A stretch of 64,000 bases of DNA from Frigoribacterium faeni (GTDB lineage: Bacteria; Actinomycetota; Actinomycetes; Actinomycetales; Microbacteriaceae). Of this stretch, positions 25,568 to 34,592 are shown piece after piece (positions within the stretch are counted from its first letter, which is position 1; every line of letters starts with the position of its first letter). A program made the translations under genes and the position numbers. The DNA lies in assembly GCF_011761235.1 (NCBI RefSeq), contig NZ_JAAOYW010000004.1, positions 1 to 64,000 of the forward strand, given 5' to 3'. The notes below the pieces were generated by a model. That model made no database searches and was not told where the DNA came from. It saw nothing but the letters and a program-made list of their open reading frames with translations.

Positions 25568-26341
25568 TCAGCTCGTCTCGTCGAGCAGCCGTGCGAGCTC
25601 GGGCCACAGGCTGCCCGCCCACAACTCGTGCACGCGCCGCCACGACCACAGCTGCCCGTCGAGGCGGGCGCTGCCGACGGCCGGCTCGGGCTCCGGGAAC
25701 GGCACGAACGCACAGTCGCCCCGCTCGCGCACGAGCCTCTCGGACTCGGCGTTGAGCCGACCGATCTGGGTGCGCACGAGCCCGCGGGCCCAGCGCGACG
25801 TGAGGCGCAGCCGGTCGATCGGCGGGATGCCCGCGACCAGCACGGGGCTGAGAACGCTGCCCGGGTGCCGCGCCCCGTCGAGCACGCGGTCGAGGTCGCG
25901 GCGCCACGCGGCAGCCGACGTCATGAGCAGCACGTCGCTGAACCCGAGCGCGACGACCACCGCGTCGACGTCGCCGAGGCGGGCGGTCGACTCGTCCGCG
26001 GCCTCGCGCACCGTCAGCACCGTGGCCGAGCCCTCGACCCAGGCGAACGGCCGTCCTCTGGCGGTGCCGACCGCGGCGGCGACCCGGCTGAGCGTGCCGA
26101 GGTGCTCCTCGAGCACGCCGAACCGGCCGGCGTCGGCGTTGCCGACCCAGGCGACGCGGTCGGCGGTGACGTCGACCGGGGCCGCAGGAGGCGCGGCGGA
26201 GGCAGGCGGGAACGTCCCCTTCCGCACCGCCCGCCGGAACAGGGCCAGCCGGATCCGCAGCGCCGGACGCAGGGCCGTCCACACGAGGTCGCGGAGCTGC
26301 AGCCCCGCCGCTCGTGCCGGGGTCGCCAGGGGGTCGGTCAT
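25568..26341 (-). CDS. SGNH/GDSL-like hydrolase
   Basis: This 257-residue protein has central VAWVGNADAGRFGVLEEHLG, then VDAVVVALGFSDVLLMTSA (block-III-like) and a conserved C-terminal Trp-rich helix (LWSWRRVHELWAGSLWPELA). This resembles SGNH-fold proteins, although the catalytic GDS serine motif is not clear, so activity is uncertain. The start ATG 26341 has an excellent GGAGGAGGAGG upstream. Monocistronic. Confidence 0.6.
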   Translation of the reverse strand: MTDPLATPARAAGLQLRDLVWTALRPALRIRLALFRRAVRKGTFPPASAAPPAAPVDVTADRVAWVGNADAGRFGVLEEHLGTLSRVAAAVGTARGRPFAWVEGSATVLTVREAADESTARLGDVDAVVVALGFSDVLLMTSAAAWRRDLDRVLDGARHPGSVLSPVLVAGIPPIDRLRLTSRWARGLVRTQIGRLNAESERLVRERGDCAFVPFPEPEPAVGSARLDGQLWSWRRVHELWAGSLWPELARLLDETS

Positions 26342-26448
26342 GTCCCCTCCTCCTCCTTCTGCCGTCCCGACCCTATGCCCGCGGCGACGCGCCCCGAGCG
26401 GCGGGCCCCGCCGAGCGCCCGCGCGGCCCGCGGCGGCGACGGCAGCGG

Positions 26449-26505
26449 CGAGTTGCCCCGAACGGCCACGTGCGCGCCGCGCGGGCAGCCATTCGGGGCA
26501 ACTCG
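26449..26505. repeat. REP-like palindrome, copy G
   Basis: CGAGTTGCCCCGAACGGC (26449-26466) pairs with GCCATTCGGGGCAACTCG (26488-26505), with a single G-U pair. Confidence 0.8.
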
Positions 26506-26566
26506 GTCGCTCGGCGCACGCGCACACGGGCACGCACACGCGCACGCCCGCGCCCGCGCCCACGCC

Positions 26567-28798
26567 TCACTCGAAGCGCGTCGAGGCGACCGCCGTGCTC
26601 CGCCGCACCGTGCCGAAGGTCGCCGTGACCGACACGACCGCCAGGAGCGAGGCCGCCGCGAGGGTCGCCACGTACGACCAGTCGGGCCAGCCGACGCGAC
26701 GGTCGCCGCCGCTCAGGCCGGTGATGATCGTCCAGGCCACGACGAAGCCGAGCACGACGGCGGCGAGGGTGACGGCGAGGAGCGGGACGGCCGCCTCCTT
26801 CACGACGATCGAGCGCAGGGTGCGCACCGGCATGCCGACGAGGCGGAGCAGGCCGAAGGTCCGCCGTCGGTCGAGGACTCCGGCGACCGTCGCGACCGTG
26901 AGCGAGGCCGACGCGACCAGGGTCGCGATCGCCATGCCGACGTTCGCCATCGCGGCGAAGCTCGCGGCCGTGCTGTCCGAGGTGTCGATCACCTGCTCGG
27001 CCCGGGTCGAGGGGTAGCCGAGGACGGGCAGGTCCGACGTCTCGAGAGCCGTGCGGGCCCGGTCGACCGCCGCGGACGAGCCGTCCGTCAGCACGAGCAG
27101 CTGTGTGGGCACGGCCGCGTCCCGCACCGAGGGGTCGACGGCCTCGACCTGGTCGACGACGCCGCGCAGCACGGTCACGACCTGCGCGCCGGAGGGCACG
27201 GCGACGCCGATCGCCTCGGCGTCGGCGGCGTCGAGCACGAGGGTGCCGTCGAGGTCGTCGACGATCGCGCCCGCGACGACGACCCTCGTCACCCCGGCGA
27301 CGTCGGCCAGGCCGGCCACCTCCGAGCGCATCTCGGCGATGGTGAGACCAGGCACGGACGCCCCGCCCGAGCCGTCCTCGCTCCCGTCCCCGAGCCCCGG
27401 GTCCACCCCGACCTGCACGACGCTGCGGTCCAGCGCCGTGAGCTCGACGTCGGGCCCGCCCGCGAAGGCCGTCGTGGCGGCGACCGCGAAGACGGACACC
27501 ATGAACACGGCGATGACGAGCCCGCTGACCGACCGGAACGTCGCCCGCGGCGTCCGTGCGATGCGGCTCAGGGCGACCATGCCGGAGGCGCTGCGAGCGT
27601 GCCGCAGGGCGACGCGGCTGACCAGCAGGGTCGCCCACGGCCCGGCGAGCACCAGCCCGACGCTCGTGACGACGAACCCGCCGACGAGCAGCAGGTCGAG
27701 CCCCGGCACCGCGACTCCGGCGAGCCCGGCGACGGAGATCCCGAGCAGGGCGGCGAGCCCGACCGCGAGCACGAGGAGCCGCGTGGCTCGGGGCCGCTGC
27801 TCGGCCGTCTCGCGCGCCGTGCTGAGCGGGCCGCGGTCGGACCGCGTCGCACGCCGCACCGCGACCGCGACCGAGGCGGCGGTCGCCACCACGACCGCCA
27901 GGCCGGCGACGAGCGGCGAGGTCACGAGGTCCGAGGCGAAGAGCCGCCCGTCGTCGATGCGCAGCTGCGCCGCGAGGGGCACGAGGAGGCGCGCGAGACC
28001 CGTGCCCACCAGCGCGCCCCCGAGGGCGGTCGCCCCCGTCTCGACCGCGGCGATCCGTACCGTGTCGCCCCTCGTCGCCCCCATCAGCCGGAGGGTCGTC
28101 CAGCGTTCGCGCCGCTGGGCCGCGCCGAGGTCGGTGACGATGCCGACGAGCAGCAGCACGGGGAACAGGATCGCGACGCTGCCGACGAGCGCGACGACCT
28201 GGTAGTTCGAGTTGCCGCCGTAGGGCCGCCCCGTGAACGACCGGACCACCGCGGCGTCGGACGTCTCGGCGAGCTCGTCACGGGACGCCCCCGTGACCGC
28301 GACCAGCGCGTCGGGGCTGCCCAGCGCCTCCGTGCCCACGGTGCCGGCCACCGTGCCGAACCGGTCGCCGAGCTGGTCGGCGGGGAGGGCCGCGACGAGC
28401 TCGGCCAGCGCCGGCGAGAGCCACGTGGTGCCCGGTGCGGGCACGGCGCCCACGCCGGGGACGGGACCGACCGGGCTCGTCGCGCCTGCCGCCTCCTCGG
28501 CGGGCCCGGCGAGGTCGATCCGGGTGACGACCTGCCCGCGGACGAGGTCGCGGCCCGTCGCGGCGAGCACGGCGTCGGCGGGGACGTCGCCCGGGTCGCC
28601 GACGTAGGTGAGGCCCGCGTCGCCTGCCCCGAACTGCGTCCAGGCGGTGCGCTCCTCCCGCTCGCCGAGGGCGTGGTAGGCGCCCAGCAGGAGCAGGAAC
28701 AGGGAGACCCCGACCGCCACCCCGGCCACCATGCCCAGCAGGCGGCCCCGGTCGCGGCGCGTCCCCAGCGCGAGCCGGGCGGCGGTCGACCACCTCAC
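26567..28798 (-). CDS. FtsX-like ABC transporter permease
   Basis: This 743-residue MacB/FtsX-type permease has an N-terminal membrane helix (LLGMVAGVAVGVSLFLLLLG), a large extracytoplasmic domain, a central block of helices and a second extracytoplasmic domain. The C-terminal FtsX core is ASLTVATVAGVLDRRRTFGL with LLRLVGMPVRTLRSIV. Such permeases usually move peptides or lipids or transmit force rather than import nutrients. GTG 28798 overlaps the stop of the ATPase gene (GTGA). Last gene of a padR-ABC-permease operon. Confidence 0.9.
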   Translation of the reverse strand: MRWSTAARLALGTRRDRGRLLGMVAGVAVGVSLFLLLLGAYHALGEREERTAWTQFGAGDAGLTYVGDPGDVPADAVLAATGRDLVRGQVVTRIDLAGPAEEAAGATSPVGPVPGVGAVPAPGTTWLSPALAELVAALPADQLGDRFGTVAGTVGTEALGSPDALVAVTGASRDELAETSDAAVVRSFTGRPYGGNSNYQVVALVGSVAILFPVLLLVGIVTDLGAAQRRERWTTLRLMGATRGDTVRIAAVETGATALGGALVGTGLARLLVPLAAQLRIDDGRLFASDLVTSPLVAGLAVVVATAASVAVAVRRATRSDRGPLSTARETAEQRPRATRLLVLAVGLAALLGISVAGLAGVAVPGLDLLLVGGFVVTSVGLVLAGPWATLLVSRVALRHARSASGMVALSRIARTPRATFRSVSGLVIAVFMVSVFAVAATTAFAGGPDVELTALDRSVVQVGVDPGLGDGSEDGSGGASVPGLTIAEMRSEVAGLADVAGVTRVVVAGAIVDDLDGTLVLDAADAEAIGVAVPSGAQVVTVLRGVVDQVEAVDPSVRDAAVPTQLLVLTDGSSAAVDRARTALETSDLPVLGYPSTRAEQVIDTSDSTAASFAAMANVGMAIATLVASASLTVATVAGVLDRRRTFGLLRLVGMPVRTLRSIVVKEAAVPLLAVTLAAVVLGFVVAWTIITGLSGGDRRVGWPDWSYVATLAAASLLAVVSVTATFGTVRRSTAVASTRFE

Positions 28799-29556
28799 GA
28801 CGACACCGCGCCGGAGGTGCGGACGGCCCCCGTCCCGCCGCTCAGCCTGCCGTCGCGCACGACCACCTCGCGGTCGGCGTGCGCGGCCGTGCGGGCGTCG
28901 TGGGTCACCAGCACGACCGTGGTGCCGGTGTCGCGCGCGAGGTCGGTCAGCACGGTCATGACCCCCTCGGCCGCGTACGAGTCGAGCGAGCCGGTCGGCT
29001 CGTCGGCGAACACGACCCGGGGGCCGGACACGAGGGCGCGCGCGATGGCGACCCGCTGCGACTGGCCGCCCGAGAGCTCGCCCGGCACCGTGTCGGCGAG
29101 CTCGGCGACGCCCAGCCGGCCGAGCCAGGACCGCGCCTGCCGACGGGCCCGTCGCCGGCCCTCGCCCGCGAGCATGAGCGGCAGCGACACGTTGTCGAGC
29201 GCCGTCAGGTCGGGCAGCAGCTGCCCGAACTGGAACACGAAGCCGAACTCGGCGAGGCGCAGGCGGGCTCTCTCGGGCTCGGAGAGCTCGCTGACGACGA
29301 CGTCGCCGAGGGCGACCGTGCCGCGGTCGGGGCGCACGACCCCCGCGAGCGCGTGCAGCAGCGTCGACTTGCCCGAGCCGGACGGCCCCATCACGGCGAG
29401 CACCTCGCCGGCGACGACGTCGAGGTCGACGCCGCGCAGGGCCGGGGTCGGCCCGAACGACACGTGCACGTCGCGGGCACGGAGGACGACGGTGTCGGCC
29501 GCACCGCCGGGCGCCTCCGACCCGGCGCCGGCCGGCTCGAGGTCGGCGCGGGTCAC
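28795..29556 (-). CDS. MacB/LolD-type ABC ATP-binding protein
   Basis: This 253-residue ATPase partners the FtsX-like permease. Walker A is GPSGSGKST, signature LSGGQSQR, Walker B VVFADEPTGSLDS and switch VTHDARTA. The ADEPTGSLD box is typical of the MacB/LolD class. The GTG start at 29556 overlaps the stop of padR (GTGA), so three genes are translationally coupled. Confidence 0.92.
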   Translation of the reverse strand: MTRADLEPAGAGSEAPGGAADTVVLRARDVHVSFGPTPALRGVDLDVVAGEVLAVMGPSGSGKSTLLHALAGVVRPDRGTVALGDVVVSELSEPERARLRLAEFGFVFQFGQLLPDLTALDNVSLPLMLAGEGRRRARRQARSWLGRLGVAELADTVPGELSGGQSQRVAIARALVSGPRVVFADEPTGSLDSYAAEGVMTVLTDLARDTGTTVVLVTHDARTAAHADREVVVRDGRLSGGTGAVRTSGAVSS

Positions 29557-30080
29557 GGGAACCTCACCGCCGACCGCAGCTCGGCCAGGCGCGCCGCCGT
29601 GAGGTCGATCCAGCGCAGGTCGGCCTCGATGTGGAACAGGGCGTGGTCGTGCAGCAGCACGTCGACGAGGTCGGCGCCGCGCTTGGCGCGGGTGTGCTCG
29701 CGCATGCGGTCCATGTGCTCGGACCGCTGGGCGTCGAGCAGGCTCTCGGCGTCGTCGTCGAGCAGCAGGGCGATGACGGTCTTGGCGAAGAGGTTGCTCT
29801 GGAGCGCCTCGGACGGGACGTCGGGCGTGTGCATCCACCGCCGGAGCACCTCCCTGCCCTCGCCCGTGACCTCGTACCGCTTGCGGTCGGGCCCGCCGCC
29901 GCTCTCCTCGCCGAGGGTGCGGATGAGCCCGTCGCGGATCATCCGGGCGAGCGTCGAGTACACCTGCCCGTAGGCCAGCGGCTTGCGACGGCCGAAGTGC
30001 CGGTCGTAGTCGTGCTTGAGGTCGTAGCCGTAGGTCGGCTCGACGCTGAGCAGCCCCAGGAGGGCACGTGAGTTGTCCAC
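29553..30080 (-). CDS. PadR-family regulator
   Basis: This 175-residue repressor-type protein begins VDNSRALLGLLSVEPTYGYD, then YGQVYSTLARMIRDGLIRTL (PadR winged helix) and a C-terminal helical dimer domain. It probably senses the substrate of the ABC exporter encoded downstream. GTG 30080 is preferred over GTG 30095. A good -10 (TATAGT, 30087-30092) lies exactly 6 bases before it, implying a leaderless message, and the shorter start fits the family. Confidence 0.88.
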   Translation of the reverse strand: MDNSRALLGLLSVEPTYGYDLKHDYDRHFGRRKPLAYGQVYSTLARMIRDGLIRTLGEESGGGPDRKRYEVTGEGREVLRRWMHTPDVPSEALQSNLFAKTVIALLLDDDAESLLDAQRSEHMDRMREHTRAKRGADLVDVLLHDHALFHIEADLRWIDLTAARLAELRSAVRFP

Positions 30081-30108
30081 GTGCCAACTATACACTCAGT
30101 ATCTAGTG
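30081..30108 (-). promoter_or_regulatory. padR promoter with operator-like dyad
   Basis: The minus-strand -10 TATAGT (30087-30092) sits 6 bases before the GTG start. It is part of the dyad ACTATA-N8-TATCTAGT (30087-30107). An autoregulatory site is likely. Confidence 0.5.
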
Positions 30109-30800
30109 GCCTCGCCGGCCGTGCGCGGCGACTCGCCCCGGACGGCGACCCCGACGGTTCCTGCCCAGCCGTCTGGGGCTGATGGTCCGTTCCGGGACGC
30201 GACGACCGCCTCCTGCGCCCGCACGTCGCGAGGGGGCGTCCCGACCCGGGACGGCCGCACCCCGAGGAGGCGCGCGACCAGCCCCACGAGCCGCCACAGC
30301 ACCGCGCCCAGCAGGGCTCCCGAGGTGTTCGCGAGCACGTCGTCGACGTCGGTCGACCGGTTGCCCCCGACGGTCTCGTGCAGGACGAGCTGCAGCAGCT
30401 CGACCGAGACGCTCGCCACCAGGGCGATCGCCGTGACCCGGGCGACCCCGCGGAGGCGCCCCCGCCCCGTGACCACCCGGCCCGTCAGGAAGGCCCCGAG
30501 GGGCACCGTCATGACGATGTTGAGCCAGAACGAGCGGAGGTGCACCGAGCCCAGCGGCTCGAGGTTGACGGAGTCGCGCCACGACGTCTGCCAGACCGGC
30601 TCGAGCCCCGTCACGAACGGGAAGAACGTGATCGCGACGAGCGCGCCGAGGTACGCGACGAACGAGGTGCGCCACAGCGTCGTCGTCAGGTCGGCGCCGG
30701 CACGACGACAGGCGAGGCCGACCAGCACGACGGCGACGATCGTCGCCGGCACGACCGACGCGACGGCCGGCACCACGAGGGGCGGGGATGCGGGGTCCAT
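30096..30800 (-). CDS. VanZ-like membrane protein
   Basis: This 234-residue VanZ-family protein has five hydrophobic segments and the family blocks NLEPLGSVHLRSFWLNIVMT, PLGAFLTGRVV and VELLQLVLHETVGGNRSTDV, then DDVLANTSGALLG. VanZ proteins influence glycopeptide tolerance in some bacteria; the general role is unknown. The last 25 residues or so are encoded by a degenerate REP palindrome (30135-30179) and are not part of the family. ATG 30800 is preferred to GTG 30806 from the spacing to GGAAGGA. Confidence 0.85.
   Translation of the reverse strand: MDPASPPLVVPAVASVVPATIVAVVLVGLACRRAGADLTTTLWRTSFVAYLGALVAITFFPFVTGLEPVWQTSWRDSVNLEPLGSVHLRSFWLNIVMTVPLGAFLTGRVVTGRGRLRGVARVTAIALVASVSVELLQLVLHETVGGNRSTDVDDVLANTSGALLGAVLWRLVGLVARLLGVRPSRVGTPPRDVRAQEAVVASRNGPSAPDGWAGTVGVAVRGESPRTAGEATRY
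30135..30179. repeat. REP-like palindrome, copy H (degenerate, inside vanZ-like 3' end)
   Basis: GCCCCGGACGGC (30135-30146) pairs with GCCGTCTGGGGC (30168-30179), with one mismatch. The outer arms have decayed. It lies within the C-terminal codons of the VanZ-like gene. Confidence 0.6.
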
Positions 30801-30956
30801 GGTCACCTGTCCTTCCGCCGCCAGTCTCGCGGGCGGGCCCCGCCTGCCGCGTCGCCCTCAGGGCTGAATCGTCGAGGGCCTGAGCCGACCCGCTCCTCCT
30901 CCGGGCCCGTCCCCCCGCGCCCGACGACGCCGCCCCGTGCCCCGCGTCGGGAGTGT

Positions 30957-30975
30957 CTAGTCTGTTCGTACGGAC
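30957..30975 (+). promoter_or_regulatory. Candidate promoter -10 and GntR operator (copy 1)
   Basis: The -10-like TAGTCT (30957-30962) is followed at once by GTTCGTACGGAC (30964-30975). Similar 12-mers occur at 36969 and 37055 at the other end of the sugar locus, which points to a site for the GntR regulator encoded just downstream. Confidence 0.6.
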
Positions 30976-31006
30976 CGCTCGACACACGACGACGATGGGG
31001 GCACGG

Positions 31007-31756
31007 ATGCAGCAGATAGAACGGGAGTCGCCGACTCCGTACTACGAGCAGCTCTACCGGATCCTCCGCGGGCAGGTCGAGTCGGGCGAGTTCCCCGTCG
31101 ACGAACGCCTGCCGAGCGAGCTCGAGCTGTGCCGCGACTTCGGCCTCTCACGGGCGACGGTGCGGCAGACGCTGCAGAAGCTCGAGACCGACGGCTGGGC
31201 GCGTCGCGTGATGCGCCGCGGCGTCTTCGCCGCCCGCCCCGCGGAGTCGACGGGCTGGTTCGTGCAGGACTCGCAGGGGTTCCTCGAGTCGCAGGTGCGG
31301 CAGGGGCAGCGGGGCATCACCACCGAGGTCGTGAGCGCGGGCACGGTCGCCCCGCCCGAGCACGTGGCCCAGGCGCTGCAGGTCGCGCCCGGCGACGAGG
31401 TCTTCGCCCTCGAGCGCGTCCGCTCCCGCGACGGCCGGGTCGCGATGTTCAGCACGAACTGGTTCCCGGCCGCGGTCGGTGAGACGATCTCCGCCGCGGG
31501 CGACGTGCTCGACGGCACCGGCTCGGTGAACCAGACCCTCCGCGAGAACGGGTGGGTGACGGCGGGGGCGCGACGGGTCGTCGAGGCCCTGCGCGCCGGC
31601 CCGCACGTCGCGGCGGCGCTCGGCGTCGCCGACGACGAGCCGGCGCTCCGCGTGCGCTCGTCGTCGTGGGGCGCCGACGGCGTCCGGTTCGACTACTACG
31701 AGACCTGGGTCCTCACGGACGTCATCCCGCTCGAGGTCAACGTCACCGCGAGCTGA
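31007..31756 (+). CDS. GntR-family regulator (HutC/UTRA subfamily) of the sugar locus
   Basis: This 249-residue regulator has an N-terminal winged helix (RILRGQVESGEFPVDERLPS then LCRDFGLSRATVRQTLQKLE) and a C-terminal UTRA ligand domain (from about 85), with VFALERVRSRDGRVAMFSTN and a conserved YYETWVLTDVIPLEV end. It likely responds to a sugar or sugar phosphate from the neighbouring pathway. ATG 31007 is used; ATG 30995 is possible. Its 3' end overlaps the convergent FGGY kinase gene by 14 bases. Confidence 0.88.
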   Translation: MQQIERESPTPYYEQLYRILRGQVESGEFPVDERLPSELELCRDFGLSRATVRQTLQKLETDGWARRVMRRGVFAARPAESTGWFVQDSQGFLESQVRQGQRGITTEVVSAGTVAPPEHVAQALQVAPGDEVFALERVRSRDGRVAMFSTNWFPAAVGETISAAGDVLDGTGSVNQTLRENGWVTAGARRVVEALRAGPHVAAALGVADDEPALRVRSSSWGADGVRFDYYETWVLTDVIPLEVNVTAS

Positions 31757-33092
31757 CCACGCCGCCCCCGGCGAGCGCCCGCGCCGGGTCGACGCGCCAG
31801 CCGAGGGCCCGTGCGGCCAGCATCGCCGCGCCGACCGCGGTCACCTCGGGCTCGCCGACGACCGCGACGGGCCCCGCGTGCGTCGCCTCCTTCAGCCCGA
31901 GCCACCCGGGCGACCGCGTCCACCCGCCGGCCAGGCTCACCGCCCCCGTCGCCTCGAGCGCCCCGGCCCGGCGCACGGCCTCGACCGAGCGCCGACCCGC
32001 CTCGGCGAGCGCGACGAGCACCGCCGACGCGCGCAGCGCGGGGTCGCGGGGGGCGTCGTCGGCCCACGAGGGCTGGCCGCCTCCCCTGCCGCCGGGCACG
32101 AACCAGGCCGTCCCGGGCTCGGCGACCACCGCCTCCGTGCCCTGGAGCACGTCGCGGACGTGTCGGCGGACGTCGGCGTCGCGGGTCGCCCACTCGACGT
32201 TGCGGGCGAGCTCGTCGACGCGCAGCAGGGTGGTGCCGGTCGACAGGATGCCGGGGGCGAGGTCGACGTGCTCGCGTCGCGTCGCGACGACGAGCGGCGT
32301 CGTGGCCACGACGACCTCGGCGGTGCCCATCGAGTCGAGCACGGTGCCGGGCGCGGCCTCGTGCACGCCCCACCCGCCGACCGGGTGGTCGTGGCCGCCG
32401 ACGACGACGACCGCGTCGGCGGCGACCACGCCCGCCTCGCGCAGGCGTCGCGACGCCAGCGGGCCCACGACGCCGCCGGTCGGGAGCACCTCCGGCAGCA
32501 GCCCCGACGAGCCGAGCGCGAGGGCCACGCGGTCGTCGGCCCAGGCCCGGTCGGCCGACGACCACGCCCCGGTGCGGGAGGCGAGGGTCTCGCTGAGGAA
32601 CGGCCGCCCGGTCCAGCGCACGGAGGCGAGGTCGGTCAGCGACGACCACCGGTGCGCGTCGGCCGGCGCCGTCCGGGCGCGCGACCACGCCCACCCCACG
32701 AGGGCGAGGACGGGGCCGGTCTGGGCGTCGAAGCGGTCGTCGTCGAGGAGGTGCGGGCGCAGCGAGCGGAACAGGTCCTGTCGACGAGGGTCGAACCAGG
32801 GCAGCGCGGTGGTCAGGGGGCGCAGCTCCGCGTCGAGCAGCACGCCGTCCTCGCCCACGCCGGCCGCGCACACGGCGACGACCTGCAGCTCGGCGCCGCA
32901 GAGCTGCTCGACGAGCCCCTCGAGGGCGTCGACGAGGTCGTCGGCGTCGATGTCCGCGCCCGGGGCCGTGCGGGGCGTCGGGCAGGCGACCCGGGACACC
33001 ACCTGGCCCGAGTCGACGAGGGCGACGAGCTTGGTGTTGGTGCTGCCCACGTCGATGCCGCAGACGACGGGGCGCCGTGTGCCGTGGCTCAT
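31743..33092 (-). CDS. FGGY-family carbohydrate kinase (third copy)
   Basis: This 449-residue sugar kinase has the N-terminal phosphate loop CGIDVGSTNTKLVALVDSGQ. It also has a middle GWAWSRAR/RWSSLTDLAS segment, VVVGGHDHPVGGWG, and the adenosine-binding SLAGGWTRSPGWLGLKEATH. It would phosphorylate a ketose or polyol with ATP. It is shorter than the two neighbouring kinases and diverged from them, so it probably has another substrate. It is the distal gene of a four-gene minus-strand unit. Confidence 0.85.
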   Translation of the reverse strand: MSHGTRRPVVCGIDVGSTNTKLVALVDSGQVVSRVACPTPRTAPGADIDADDLVDALEGLVEQLCGAELQVVAVCAAGVGEDGVLLDAELRPLTTALPWFDPRRQDLFRSLRPHLLDDDRFDAQTGPVLALVGWAWSRARTAPADAHRWSSLTDLASVRWTGRPFLSETLASRTGAWSSADRAWADDRVALALGSSGLLPEVLPTGGVVGPLASRRLREAGVVAADAVVVVGGHDHPVGGWGVHEAAPGTVLDSMGTAEVVVATTPLVVATRREHVDLAPGILSTGTTLLRVDELARNVEWATRDADVRRHVRDVLQGTEAVVAEPGTAWFVPGGRGGGQPSWADDAPRDPALRASAVLVALAEAGRRSVEAVRRAGALEATGAVSLAGGWTRSPGWLGLKEATHAGPVAVVGEPEVTAVGAAMLAARALGWRVDPARALAGGGVVSSR

Positions 33093-33149
33093 GCGCGCCT
33101 CCTCGTCCTCGCCGCTGCTGGATCATACGGCGAGCGGCGAGGGACGAGG

Positions 33150-34592
33150 TCAGAGCGCCCGGGCGACCGCCTTCGCGAGCGGGTAGCCGAGGGCGGCCTT
33201 GGCCGACTCGTGCTGGTCGAGCACCTGGGGCTGCGGGGGCACGGACGGCAGGTCGACGACGTGCGCCGGCCAGCTCGGGAACGCCCCGGTGAGCGCCGAG
33301 GCCGCCTGCATCGACGCCCCCTTGGCGACGTACTCGTCGGGGGTGGGCACGGCGACCGGCACCGACGAGAGCTGCGCGAGCACGACCTGCACCGCCTCGC
33401 TCTCGGCGGCGCCGCCGATCAGCAGCAGCCGTCGGGGCTCGAGCCCGCAGGCGCGCAGGTTGTCGAGCATGGTCAGCTGCCCGGCGAGGGTGCCCTCGAC
33501 CACGGCGCGGGCGAGGTTCTCCCGGGTCAGGTTGGTGAGGGTCACCCCGTGCAGCGAGCCCCGCGCGTCGGGCAGGTCGGGGGTGCGCTCGCCCTCGAAG
33601 TACGGCAGCAGGGCCAGCCCGCCCGCCCCGGGCTCGGCACGGAGCGCCAGGTCCGACAGCTCGGCGTGGCCGCAGCCGAGCAGGCGCGTGCCGACGCCGA
33701 AGTTGCGGGCCGCGTTCAGGGTCGCGACGAGCGGCAGGTGGTCGCCGGTCGCGTCGGCGTAGCTGCAGACGAAGCCGTCGTGGTCCTCGACCGGGTCGGC
33801 CGACCGCAGGTAGACCACGCCCGAGGTGCCGAGCGAGAGCACGGCGTCGCCCTCGGCCAGCCCGAGCGCGAGCGCGGCGGCCGCGTTGTCGCCGCTGCCC
33901 ACGCCGACGGGGATGCCGGCGGGGACGCCCGGCAGGCCGCGGCGGGTCGTCCCGGCCCGCCCGAGCGGGTCGAGCACCCGGGGCAGCACCACCCGGCGGC
34001 CGAAGGCGTGCTCGAGCAGCTCGAGGTCGTACTCGCCCGTGGCGCCCGACCAGTAGGCCGTGCCGCTCGCCTCCGAGCGGTCGGTGACGAGGCCGTCGAA
34101 GAGCGCGCCGTCGCCGCGGCCGGTGAGGCGCCAGGTGAGCCAGTCGTGCACGATCGCGACGGCGGCCACGCGCCGGGCGGCCTCGGGGTGCTCGTCCCGA
34201 AGCCAGCGCAGCTTGGGCGCCGTGTCCGAGAGGGTGAGCGGCAGGCCGGTGCGGCGGATCCACTCGCCGCGGCCCAGCTCGTCGTTGAGGGCGACCATGG
34301 CGCCGTGCGATCCGGTGTCGTTCCACAGCGGCGACGGGCAGACCACCTCGCCGTCCGTGCCGAGGAACACGGGCGTGTGCTGCTGCCCGCTGACCGAGAC
34401 GGCCGAGACGTCGGCCAGGCCGCCCGCCCGGGCCACGGCGACGAGCAGCGCCTGCCACCAGGCCTCGGGGTCGACGATCGTGCCGTCGGGGTGCGGGGCC
34501 CGGCCCTCGCGCACCCGCTGCCCCGTCGCGAGGTCGCTGACGACGACCTTGCAGGCCTGGGTGGACGAGTCGATGCCGGCGACGAGGGTCAC
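33150..34592 (-). CDS. xylB: Xylulokinase-like FGGY kinase
   Basis: This 480-residue kinase begins LVAGIDSSTQACKVVVSDLA. It has the xylulokinase-type VSVSGQQHTPVFL, LWNDTGSHGAMVALNDELG, a GSGDNAAAALALGLA active-site region with the likely catalytic Asp, and SLGTSGVVYLRS. It should make xylulose 5-phosphate or phosphorylate a related ketose. GTG 34592 overlaps the stop of the upstream kinase (GTGA). The substrate is inferred from family resemblance. Confidence 0.82.
   Translation of the reverse strand: MTLVAGIDSSTQACKVVVSDLATGQRVREGRAPHPDGTIVDPEAWWQALLVAVARAGGLADVSAVSVSGQQHTPVFLGTDGEVVCPSPLWNDTGSHGAMVALNDELGRGEWIRRTGLPLTLSDTAPKLRWLRDEHPEAARRVAAVAIVHDWLTWRLTGRGDGALFDGLVTDRSEASGTAYWSGATGEYDLELLEHAFGRRVVLPRVLDPLGRAGTTRRGLPGVPAGIPVGVGSGDNAAAALALGLAEGDAVLSLGTSGVVYLRSADPVEDHDGFVCSYADATGDHLPLVATLNAARNFGVGTRLLGCGHAELSDLALRAEPGAGGLALLPYFEGERTPDLPDARGSLHGVTLTNLTRENLARAVVEGTLAGQLTMLDNLRACGLEPRRLLLIGGAAESEAVQVVLAQLSSVPVAVPTPDEYVAKGASMQAASALTGAFPSWPAHVVDLPSVPPQPQVLDQHESAKAALGYPLAKAVARAL

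Noticed and set aside
25478-29602. 1374-residue + strand open frame
   Set aside because: Antisense to the hydrolase, FtsX permease and ABC genes. Composition is Arg/Asp/His-rich nonsense, and the minus-strand genes carry clear motifs.
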